Origin: Acanthamoeba castellanii str. Neff
Lineage: Eukaryota > Discosea > Longamoebia > Acanthamoebidae
Direction of reading: 5' to 3'
NCBI RefSeq assembly: GCF_000313135.1
Contig: NW_004457313.1
Location: 1,025,198 to 1,089,197 of the forward strand
DNA: 64,000 bases
The translations under genes and the position numbers were made by a program. Below are positions 31,265 to 42,200 of this stretch, piece after piece. Under the pieces are notes generated by a model that searched no databases, had not been told where the DNA came from, and was given only the letters and a program-made list of their open reading frames with translations. How positions within the stretch are numbered: the stretch's first letter is position 1; each line of letters starts with the position of its first letter.

Positions 31265-34200
31265 ATGAGCAACCTCACCAAGTCAATGGAGGCCGGAGAC
31301 AGGGACACCGTGGTGGAGAAGCTGCTGGCCATCTTTCCCGCCATGGACAGGGAAGTCGCCAGGTACTCTTCCTCTTCCTCTCCGTCGTCTTCGTCTTCGC
31401 TTTCGCGTTTTTGTTCGCGCTTCGTTCTTTCCGTGGATGACCACCTGTCAAAATTGGAATTCTTGGAATGCTCGGGCCTCACACCGTGAGTGAACCAACA
31501 CAGGTCCGTGCTGATCACATGCGAGTACGACCTGGCCCAGACCGTGGAGACCCTCAAGGAGCTGGGCATCCACAAGGTCAAGGAGAGCGCCACCGGCGGT
31601 GAGTCGCCGGCCGGCGCTCACCACCCCGCCGCCGACCTGGGCGGCCGCAGGGGCTCCTCGGGCTCCATCAACATCCCCAACTCACCCACACGCGGCAGCC
31701 CGGGCGGCGGACGCAACTCGCCGTCGACGGCCTCGCCCAAGGGTCCGTCGCCGCGTCGCGGCCACACCGCGGCCGTCGCATCGCACACGTCGCACGCACA
31801 CTCGCACGCGCGCTCGCCGTCGACCTACACCTTTGGCACGTCGCCCGTGTCGAACGCCTACTTTGCCGACCACTACCAGGACGACGGCATACTGACCCAC
31901 CCGCGCGGCCAGTCGCCGATCAACCCCTACCTCACCGCCACGGGCGGCATCGGCCGGCCGTCGGCCGCCTCGCCCAACCCGTACCTGCCGCCCAACAACC
32001 CGTACCTCGTCCCGCCCGGCGCGCCGTCAGGAATGGGCTTCGGCGGCCCGGCCTCGCCCTCGTCTCGCCCCTCCTTCTACGCCTACTCCTACTCGTCATC
32101 GCCCGGCAGCGTCTACCCGATCCACTCCCAGGCGCCCTCGCTCTCCTCGCCCAGCCTCGGCCCGTTCGGCGGCGGCGGCGGAAGTGGTGGCGGCAGCAGC
32201 GCGTGGGGCCAAGGCCAGTCGGGCTCGGGCTCATCGGGGTCGAGCAACCCCTACGTGTTCTCGTCGTCGCCCAAGTTCGCGCATGGGCAACAGTTCCCGC
32301 CGGCCGGCGCACTGTCGGGCTCGCCCAATCCGTTCTACACCTATTCGTATTCGTCGTCGCCCGGCAGCGTGTACCCGATCGCGAGCGTCCAGCCCAGCGC
32401 GCGCCACCCGACGTTCGGCGGCGGCTTCTCGGGGTCGCCTTCCGTGCCGCCCCACGGCCAGCTGTCACAATCGCCCGGCACGGCCTACTTCGCATCGCTC
32501 GCTGCGACGTCGCCGGCTGGCGGCCGCTTCGGCGGACCTTCGTCGCCGTCGTCTGCCGGTGGGCCGTCGCCGCTGATGTTCAGGAAGGAGCCGCTCCACT
32601 CGTCCCTGGACAACCTGCTGCTGGCCAAGGCCATCAAGATCGAAGACGAGAGCGAGAGCGAGAGCGAAAGCGACGAAGGCGAAGAGCGGGAGGGGGAGGG
32701 GGAGGAGGAGAGCGTGGGCGACAACGAGGTGGTGTTCGCCGACGAGGACGGCTTCGATGCCGTCAAGGCGGCAGTCCAGCAGTCGTCGCCTTCGCAGAAG
32801 AAGAAGAAGCCCACCATCATCATCCTCCGCCCGAAGCAGTCCAAGTCGCCGCACCACTCGGTACGTGTCGTATGTCGTGTGTTGTGTGGTTGGGACGGCG
32901 GCTTATATGGTGTTACCACAGCCGAGCGAGGGCAACAAGCACCAGATGCCGAACCTGGCCCAGCGCAAGTTCATGCGTATGGTGTTCAAGAACCGCACCG
33001 ACGTGTCGCCGCTCAACCCGCTCGCGGCCCTGTTCCTGTGCCTCAGCCAGGTGCCGGCCCTGCGCGACTACTTCCTCTCCGACGCCTACAAGGCCCAGCT
33101 CAAGCCCGAGAAGAACAAGTCCGCTGGCGCCGACAGTGTCCACGCCGCCGAGGCCTCGATGGGCGACCTCAACATCTCTGGCGAGTGGGACGCGCAGGAC
33201 GTCTACCACGGCAGCCGTCGCCTCACCCTCGCTCAGCACTTTGCCCTCTGCGGTACACGCACCACCGCACACGCACCGCCGCACGCGCACACGATGATCG
33301 TTGTGAGCTGAAATGTTATGTAACGCTTGGTCGCGAACAGTCAAGGCGCTGCAGGGCAAGACGCCGAATGAGCTGCGGGAGCTGGACGAGCAGTTCGCCG
33401 CCTTCCAGCAGGTCGTCACCAGCCGCACACCGCACCTCAGCGGCACCGGCAGCGTCGAAGGTATCACCAAGTCAACCCCCCCAATGTGGTGTGTACGCGT
33501 CTTTTTAGGTCCGCGCGCAGGTTCGGACCTAAAATCTGTTGGTCTCCACCGGTGCAATGCAGAGGAAGCTGGTCGGTATTCGGACATGGTGGACTGGGTG
33601 CTCGAACACCTGAAGGAGGACCTCAGCGTGAAGAGCCCCGCCTACGAGCCCACGCCCGAAGACGAGGCCCTGGGCGACGACCACGTCGCCGCCAAGTACT
33701 GGGAGTCCTACAAGCGCGCCAATCCCATCCTCATCGCCAACCTGGTACGTGAATCAACACACACGCGCACGCACGCACGCACGCACGACACACACAGTGC
33801 AACTTTCTCCCTTGGTCATGCCCGCTTACGCTCCGTCGACATGGTTGTTGTGATTGTCGACGTACAGTTCACCGGTCTGTTGAAGACGGCGATCAGCTGC
33901 ACGGGGTGCGGGCACCGCACTGTGAGCGTGAGCGTGGCCAACGGGCTCGTGTTGCCGACGAGCCTGGACAAGAAGCGCTCGATTGTCGTCACCTTCGTGC
34001 CCGACAACCCCAGCGCCACCAACAAGCCCACCAAGCACTCTGTCAGGTACCCACTCGCGCCAAGTTTTTTGAAGAATGTCTCCGGCAGTGTGGCTCACGC
34101 ATTTTTGCCATTCTTTGTGCTTTGTTTGGGGTGGTGGGCGCCCACCAGTGTGTTCAAGACGAGCTACGGGCAGGACCTCAAGGTGGGACTGATCGAGCGT

Positions 34201-36219
34201 CTGGGCAAGCCCCTCCGACCCGACCAGCTCATCGTCACCGAAGTCTACGGCGGTCGCATCGCTCAGATCATTGGTTCGCACGCCGTGCGTGTCGTACGTC
34301 TGTCGTGTGCGCTGTCGGTCTCTCCCTAACATACGACACACGTTGTTGAACAGACGACTCGACGCCCGTGGAGGTGCTGAAGGACAAGGACGTGGTGGTG
34401 GTCTACGAGGTGCCCGCGGCCCACCAGAGCGCGCAGACCCGTCGCCGCATGAGCTTCCCGTTCGACAAGGCCTCGTCGCCCGTCGTCGGCGCCAAGTCCG
34501 ACCTGCCCTTCTTCGTCATCCACCGATACCACAAGTACGGGCCTCTCCTCCTCCTCGCCCCTTCTGTGTGCGCGCGCGTGCGGTGGTGCGTGCGCGTGCG
34601 CGTGCGGTGTCGACACACACCTGACGCGTGTGCGCGCTCTCTCCTTCATAACAGGCAGCGCAAGGAGGATGACATGGGAACGCACATCATCGGCAAGCCC
34701 TTCCCCGTGCCCTCCAACCTGACCTACGCCCAACTGTACACAATCGTGTGGGACAGGTACTGTTGGTCACATCCCGTGTGCTTCCTATCGTACGGTACAG
34801 CGCGAGAGTGCACTGGGCTGACCTTGCGTTTCATGCCATGTGTGCTATGATGGTGATGGTGGTGGTGATGAATAGGTTCAAGGAGACGCTGGGCTATTCG
34901 AAGGATCTGTCGTACGCCGAGCTGGCGGACCAGATCCGGGAGAGCGAGGAGAAGCGACTGGCGGGCGAGAAGGACGCCAAGGGGCGCGAGGACAAGAAGG
35001 GCCACCACGCCGACAGCAAGCGGCACGTGGGCCCCTTCGAGATCAAGATCGTCGACCAGTTCCTCGCCAAGTACGGCGCTCCCTCCACTCCACCACCGTA
35101 CATATGTGAAATCCCACAAATGCTCGAAGAGGTCTCACCGGTGCTTTCTTGACTCCATCGTAGCTGCGGCTCGTGCGACAAGGGCTTCAGGTGCGATGGC
35201 TGCGTGATGCCCTACGACGAGGTGCCGGTCAGCTTTGCCCCCGAGAACCACCTCGGTACGCACAGGCGCCTCCACACACGCCCTGAATGCCCCCCCCCCA
35301 CTATTGCCGCGTGGCGCGAAGATGTTGACCCAACTTTCTCTCTTTCGGACATAAAAATAGTGGTGGACTGGAACATCCCCAGCGACGAGTACGAATCCAA
35401 GCTCCACAAGTCTCTGGTACGTACCTCCCTGCCCCTCACGTGATGTTGCGCGGGTCGGACATAAAACGCTAATGTAGAGGGGGGGTGCAGCTGCTCAACA
35501 TGTGGCCCGACAAGCTCGAGGAGACGGGCGGTGTGGCGCCCAAGGTCACCCTTCAGGACTGCCTGCACAAGTACATCGGCCAGTACCGCATCCCTGAGTG
35601 GTTCTGCCAGCACTGCAAGGAGTTCAAGCAGGCCACCAAGGCCACCGCCATCGGCGAGCTGCCGCCCTCCCTCATGATCCACCTGTCACGCTTCGAACTT
35701 AACAGGTGCGCGCGACACACAACGGCACACTACACAAGCCACACGACACACGCGCCATGACGTGTGTCTCACTGCGGCGCGCTATCAGATATTGGCACAG
35801 GGTGTGCAAGACGGAGGTGGACTTCCCCATCAGCGGGCTTGATCTCACCAGCTATGTGGAGGAGACTGTCGACGGCTGCTCCGAGCACCAGCCCCACCAC
35901 GGCCACAAGAAGATCCTCTACGACCTCCAGGCCGTGCTGGTACCCTCCCCCCGCCTTCGCTTTCGTTTTTCGTTTTCGCTTTTCATCGCCTCATCGCTCT
36001 TCGTTCTTTTCCTATGCGCAGCAACTGTCGGGCTCGCGGGGCTATTCGGCGTGCGTGCGCAACCCGGGCGACCGCAGGTTCTACCACTACACGCCCAGCG
36101 CCACCTACCAGCTGCCGAGCGAGGAGTCCGACCTGCCCAGCCTCAAGTCGATTCTGTGCAGCGGCGATGCCTGCGTCCTCTTCTACGCCAAGCGCGAGGA
36201 CCAGGCCCACAGCAACTAA
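31265..36219 (+). CDS. USP4/11/15-like pseudo-deubiquitinase with N-terminal CUE domain
   Basis: The protein follows the USP4/USP11/USP15 type of ubiquitin-specific protease through its whole length, but the catalytic residues are missing. Residues about 8-50 form a CUE-type ubiquitin-binding domain (LLAIFPAMDREVA, then VLITCEYDLAQTVETLKEL). A low-complexity Ser/Pro/Gly/Tyr region of about 400 residues follows, with repeated YSYSSSPGSVYPI. The Cys box, normally C-x-M-N-S-A-x-Q-C-L-S, reads NPLAALFLCLS, so the nucleophile is Asn. The His box G-H-Y-x-A reads SRGYSAC, so His is Gly, and the later Asp is also absent. The finger Cys pairs (CTGC and CQHC), the QATK segment and LMIHLSRFELNR are kept. 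About 14 introns are present. It probably binds ubiquitin or a USP partner rather than cleaving. Confidence 0.8.
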
Positions 36220-36475
36220 GTCGTTCATGCGCCAGCGACTCGACAAGTACGGAAACGCGCGTACCGAGCGAAAAAACGCAACGGAAACCAGGCCACGCCG
36301 CGCGCACGACGCATCGCCGTAGGAGCACCCAACAACAAACTTACACACACGCGCACACATAAACCTGTAAATGGATTTTCAAGAGCGGGACACCGTTGTC
36401 TTTCGAAGGTGGCATGACAGCCTTTTGCCTCAAGCCCTCATGTATGATGTGTACAAAGCGTTGGCAAGCCAGCCT

Positions 36476-37334
36476 TCAGTTGAGCATGAACTGTACGCTG
36501 CCTCGGAGAGCAGGCGGTGAGGCTGGCGGCACTTCAGGGCTGGCCAGCCCTGAAGTGGAAGTGGAAGTGGAGGTGGGGGACTCTGCGCCGCTTCGCTCTT
36601 CATGTCGCTCCTGTTGTTGTAGTTGTAGTTTGCGGTGCGCACGAGCATAGCGAATGCCGCAAGCGTTGCACAACCTGAAAGTAAATAGAATTCAGTAGTT
36701 GTTCGGTGGCTTCTGATCGATCCCCTCGTCATGTGACGGTGTAGAAAACTCGGAAGGGCAGGTTCCAACCGGAACTGGCAACCTGGTGAGTCATTCGCGT
36801 CATGAACACGAAGGAGGTCACGCACGTCGAGGGACCCACGGGGCCTGTGCGCCACTGGCTGGTGGTGGCCGTGCCGCAGTGGCGGCAGGCGCGGTCAGGG
36901 AACAGCTTCTTCGAGCGCTGCGGCTGCTTGGATGTGAGGTGGAGCGAAGACGAAGAAGAGCAAGCCCGGGCTGATGATGAGGATGAAGACGATGACAATG
37001 AAGATGAGCCCAGATCAGCTGATGGAAGTGAAGGCGAAGTAGAGGAGGGCGCTTGCTGGCTGTGGTGATGGCCAACGAGCTGGGTCAACAGCAGCAGCCG
37101 CTCGAGAAGCAGCCGATTACACTCCAACAAGTCGGTCTCAGCAAGGGTGAGACTAGCATTCTGCAACTTCGTCGTCAGCCTCGACACCTCCTTGGCCAGG
37201 ATGCCCACCTGCCACCCAACACGAGCCATCAACGACGTGCATTGTATTTTATTTCATCTTTGATACTCTCAGTGGGCGAAGAGTACCTTAAGGAACAGGT
37301 CTGGGTGGTTGGTGTAGGTGTAGGGGCTGGCCAT
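36476..37334 (-). CDS. GATA-type zinc-finger transcription factor 1
   Basis: A short nuclear DNA-binding protein. Exon 1 is 37334-37287 (MASPYTYTNHPDLFLK), exon 2 starts at 37208 and exon 3 runs 36674-36476. A helical/coiled-coil segment (ILAKEVSRLTTKLQ) and a Ser-rich linker precede one GATA finger, C-x2-C-x18-C-x2-C: CRHCGTATTSQWRTGP through LCNACGIRYA. The x18 spacing is the class found in plants and amoebozoans. The finger is split by an intron between Thr and Leu. The protein ends GSVQFMLN, nearly the same as its neighbour's C-terminus. Confidence 0.85.
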
Positions 37335-37725
37335 CGCTGAGTGGTGTTCTCAGGGAGTGGTGTTTGAGTTGAGTTGTTGAAGTGGAAGAGGGGGGCAGGT
37401 TTTATGTGAGGTGAGGCGAAGTGAGATTGGTCCGCGCGCGATGTGAGCAGAGATGGGTGACGGCATCTCGTTTCCGCCAGACAGGCCGTGCGTCACACGC
37501 GCCATCAACGACGTGCTGTCCACAAAGGCCACACCTTATCCAAATTGGAGCTGCCTCCTGGCGGAGCCAGCTGAGCGGTGGTCCATCACTCGCCCAAGTT
37601 ACATTGATGTGAACCTAATTTGCGTTCACTGTTGGCCAAACGCCAGAAACTGGAGATGTACACCTGCTAAGTTACAAGCGAGCAACAGGCGAAAAGGTGG
37701 TTCTATGTTCTGATTTCTGATTGGT
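37335..37725. other. Spacer between the two GATA genes
   Basis: It must hold the promoter of GATA gene 1 and the 3' flank of GATA gene 2. An open frame on the + strand (37453-37713) resembles no family I know. Confidence 0.4.
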
Positions 37726-38484
37726 TCAATTAAGCACGAATTGAATGCTGCCTCTCCTCGCTGACTCCGCTGGCGATCGCGTGTCTATTAGTGTCTCATC
37801 GTCCGAAGATGCGGCCACAGCCGCGCACTTGCCGCGGCGAGCGTCTCGCTTGAGTTGTCTGAAATGACGAATGCCACACGCATTGCACAACCTGTCACCG
37901 AAAAGAGCGAAGAGCGAAGAGCGAAGAGAAAAGCAGGGTTAGGGTTGGTTGGTGGTCATAGCCCACCGGGGGGGGGGTAATGCCGATGGGCACTTACGTT
38001 GATGGGCCATGGGGTCCCGATCGCCACTGGCTCGTGTAGGCCGTGCCGCAGCGACCACAAACCCTGCCGGCAAACACCCTCTTTACCCGCTTCTGGTAGC
38101 CCGTAGTCACTCCCTGGAACAGGTCGGACGAGGCCGGCGATGACGGCGACGAGGACCCTGGAGATGAAGATGAAGACGAGTGGCTCCGCTTACGCACGAG
38201 CCGGACGTCGAGCTGACGCAGGTGCAGTTGAAGGAGTACGCGATTAAGATCGAACAGGTTGCTCTCCTCGGGCGTAAGCCCGACCTCCTGCTTCTTGGTC
38301 TTCAATCGCAGCACCTCTTGCGTCGCCTCGGCCAGCTGATGACGTGTGCGAAAAGAAAAGAGACTTAGCCGTCAGTTCCACGCGTTGGAGCACCGGAGGA
38401 GTTCGACATTCGTGGACGTGCCTGCTGGAACGCAATCGGTGTGGTAGTGGTAGTTGTTGGGGTGGCGTTGTTGGTTGTGTGCAT
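37726..38484 (-). CDS. GATA-type zinc-finger transcription factor 2 (paralogue)
   Basis: The paralogue of the gene at 36476, with the same layout: short Thr-rich first exon from the ATG at 38484, a coiled-coil (LAEATQEVLRLKTKKQEVG, then DLNRVLLQLHLRQL), Ser-rich linker, and a C-x2-C-x18-C-x2-C finger (CGRCGTAYTSQWRSGPHGP, then LCNACGIRHF). The intron inside the finger has the same position and phase as in gene 1. The C-terminus is GSIQFVLN. The first intron has no convincing GT donor before the stop; a GC donor after FQQ (CAG|GCACGT) gives phase 0 and matches the paralogue. Confidence 0.8.
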
Positions 38485-39202
38485 TTAGTGTGAGAAGGGC
38501 TATGTGGTAGGGGCTGAGCAAAGGAGGAATGGCGACCGAGAAGGAGAACGTGAGTGTGTTGTGGTGGTCGGCGTGGTTTGTGGGCTTGTGGGAGGTTTGG
38601 CCCTGGGTCGAGGAGTCAGATTGAAGGCGGCGCACACGTGCCCGAGATCAGTTCGTAGGCGTACTTTGGAGAGCGGAGAGATAGCGGGAAGGTCGCATAT
38701 GTCCACAGATGGTGTGCCACGCGGCCACGTCAGGCTTCACGTCTCATCACAAGTCGCGATCGGGCCATGGAGAAGGTCCAACAAAACGACGAGCACCAAC
38801 CCAGAGCTGAAATTAAGAGGGCGGTCAGGATTGTAGCCAATCGAAACTCAGCTCGTGAGAACACCAGCACCAATTCATATCAGAGGTGGACGCACCGTCG
38901 TCCTCTTCAGCCGTGGGGGCAACAACGAGCGCACTCCTTCGCTGTTGGTGTCGGAACTGAGGCGCTTTGTTTCTCGCCATATAACCGAACAAGAAGAACG
39001 AAAGCGAAGGCTGTGTTTCGTTCTTTATTTTTCCGTTTTCATTTCCCATCTTCGTTTTTTGTTTTGGATTATTAGCCCTGTCAACCGCCACTCCAACACA
39101 TCAAACGGTCTCCTCTTCACATCACCAGCAGGCAAATAGATTTCCACGCGCACCCCGACTTCATCCATTATTTAAACTCAAAAGGGGTGAATCAGCGCAA
39201 CG
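38485..39202. other. Divergent intergenic region (GATA 2 / RasGAP)
   Basis: About 720 bases with no supported gene; promoters of both divergent genes should lie here. The part next to the RasGAP start (39050-39180) is AT-rich. Confidence 0.5.
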
Positions 39203-42200
39203 ATGGCCGATTTGGGCAAGCCATCGGCGACGATTTCTGGAACAGCAGATGGAGGGGGCGAGGCGACTCCAGCCTCGCCTACTTCGGGAGGACTCGCGAC
39301 GGCCCCCATCTCATCTTCGAATGCCGGCGTCTCCATTGCGCCCGCGCCCTCATCGGGTGGCTCCACCCCCAGCGCTGGCGAGAGCGCCCCTGACACCGAG
39401 GCCGCCGGGGGCGTCGGAGGTAAAAAGAACCACCGCCTCCACCGCGCCGAACGCGAGGCCGACTTCATTCGCGTACCCCCCCCCGCTCCCATCTTTCGTT
39501 CTTTATTTCTTTCTTTTTATTCCTACAGCGAGAAAAATCAATCCGTTATTTGAATAAACTCGGATAAACGCAAATTATCTTCTTCTTTTTACGTATTTAT
39601 TTATTTCAGTTTTATAAATAATTTCGTGAATTAATTAATTATTGTTTTTGTTTGTTGGTCAGATGCTGGTGCGGGGCGATTTTGCGGCCCTGCACGCTCT
39701 CTACGAGTCGGTGGACACGGGCAGCGAGGCGACGGTCCTGGTCGACGCCTCCGTCCACTACTTCTACACCAAGGGACCCAACGTACGCTCAGCTCGCCAC
39801 TCCCTCACCTCAATCAACCCAAAGCCCGGCCTCATTCTTTCATTACTTCCCCCTTCCAGGCGCAATTGCTGCTCGAGTTGCTAAAATCCCTGATCGACAA
39901 GGAAGTCGACAGCACCGGTACGGGTTCCTTTCAACGCACACGCACACGCACTCGCACTCGCACTCGCACACGCACGCAGGACTGATGGTGGTGGTGATGG
40001 TTGTGCAGCATCGCCGGCGACGCTTTTCCGAAGCAACAGCGCGGCGGCGAAGATGCTGTCGGCCACGCTGCAGCACGTGGGCACCAAGTACCTCCAGATG
40101 ACCCTCCGCCGGATCGTGCACGAAGTCTGCATGTCCAACCCACGCATCGAAATCGATCCCCTCAAGTACACACCCCTCTTCCCACATTCCACATTCCGTG
40201 CATTCCACGCATTCCATTGACGCTGGGCTGCACGCGCAGGCTCAAGCCGGACGACAACTACGACGAGAATCTCAAGCGGCTGACGAGCTACTGCGAGCTC
40301 TTCTTCAACACGATCACCAAGTCGATCGAAGACTGCCCCGTGTTCGTGAGGCACGTGTGCGAATACGTGCAGATGTCCGCCGTGCGCAAGTTCCCCGAGA
40401 GCAAACAGATCCGTCAGAATCTCTCCGCCGTTGGTTCGTGTCTCTCTCTCTCTCTCTTTTGCCCCAATCCTTGTCGCTTTCTCTTACATGCACGACGCAC
40501 ACGCACACGCACACGCACACGCACACGACACGCACACAGGCGGCCTGCTGTTCCTGCGATTCTTCTGCCCTGCGATCTTCACTCCGCACAAGTTTTCCGT
40601 GGTGGAGGCCGCACCTGGTCCCGTCGCCCTGCGTTCCCTGATTCTCATCTCCAAGGTCATGCAGATGATGGCCAACGGCCTTCGCTTCAGGTAAGCAAAC
40701 CAACCACGCCAACGCCCCCTTCTCTCCTTTCGTTCTTTCCGTCGCTTTCATTCTCTCGGACTTGAAATAATGAACACGTGCGTGGCTCCGTACAGCGACA
40801 AGGCCGAGCAGTACATGATCCCCATGAACGAGTTCATCGACAAGCACTCGGCCGACCTTCTAAACTTCTTCACCGAAGCCTCGGTACCCCTCACTCACCT
40901 TCGCCTTCGCTCTCTTCGCGCTTGATGTTTGTTTTTAACTCCGATTGCTTGCAGATGGTGCCGAGCGAGGAGGAGATTGCGCGACTCGAGCAGAAGCAGC
41001 GCCAGGCCTTCCAGGAGCGCGTGCTGAAGGACATATCCAACCCGTTGCTGGTCAAGACCAACGACCGCATCAGCCAGATGCAGGACTGGAAGAACAACGT
41101 TGCCCTCCTCTCTCCGCGAGTACCACTCCACATTTTTTTCCTCGCTCTTCTCTATTCTCTTCTTCTTCTCTTTTCTTTTCTTTTTTGTCATCAGCTGCAG
41201 TCCACCGGAGCTCACCCACCCTCCAACCCGTTGGCCAATCCCCCCCGCAGCAGGCCAGAGCGCGCGCGGGCACGATCGAATCGCGGCCCATCGCCCACAG
41301 CGCTTCTTCGGCCCACTCCGGCCCCGCGCCTTCCGTTCCCGGTTCGTTCCTGCCCTCCGGCCTCGTACGTCCCCTCTCTCCTCAACCTCAACTTCTTCAC
41401 TCCTGTTCCGAAGAATGACAAGACTGCTTACACGCGTGTCGTCGGTCGTGTGCGTGTCGTGCGTTTGCAGGTTGCGCGGTCAGCCCCGGACCTGGTGCGC
41501 GAAATGTCGGACGACGCGGGGGATACGGTGCGGTCGAACACGTCGCAACAGCTCCATGTGGCCGACCGCGAGCACTCGCGGGACGACGCGGTGACGTCAG
41601 CAGGCAGCCGCGGAGCGACGGACGATGCAGACCACCCGCCCAATAAGAGACCGGAGGCCAACGCCGGCGTGCCACCCACGACGGCCGCGGCGCCGGTGGC
41701 GGCAGCGCCGCACGGCGGGTCGGGCGAGTCCCACCCGCGCCGGGACGAGCGGGAGCAGCGGGCCGACTGGCTGGACATCATCCACTTCTATCTCCACCGC
41801 AACCTTGACAAGATTCGCGTCCTCATGCAGGCCCCCGAACTCCACGTACGTGCCCTGCGCGTGCGGTGGAGCGTGTGCGGTGTGCTGTGTGTTGTGTGCT
41901 TACATTAACGGTTTGGCGATGCAGGAGGATCTGAAGCACCTGGAGAAGGTGCTGTCGGCGTGGACGGTCCCGGAGATCGAAACGGAGGAGTCAAAGCGCG
42001 ACAAGGAGCGAAAGGAGCGCGAGCGGAAGGAAAAGCTGAAGGAGAAGGAGCAGCAGGAGAAGCGCGAGCGCGAGCTGATCGAGCTGCCGGCCAAGGACAG
42101 CCCCAAGGAAAAGGACAAGGAGACGGCCCTCGAAAAGGCCACCCGGCGTCTCCTCCACAAGAAGACGAAGAACAAGGGCGAGCTCGAGACCAACCCCGAC

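Noticed and set aside
37453..37713. 86-residue open frame between the GATA genes
   Set aside because: No family resemblance; it lies in the promoter region of GATA gene 1.
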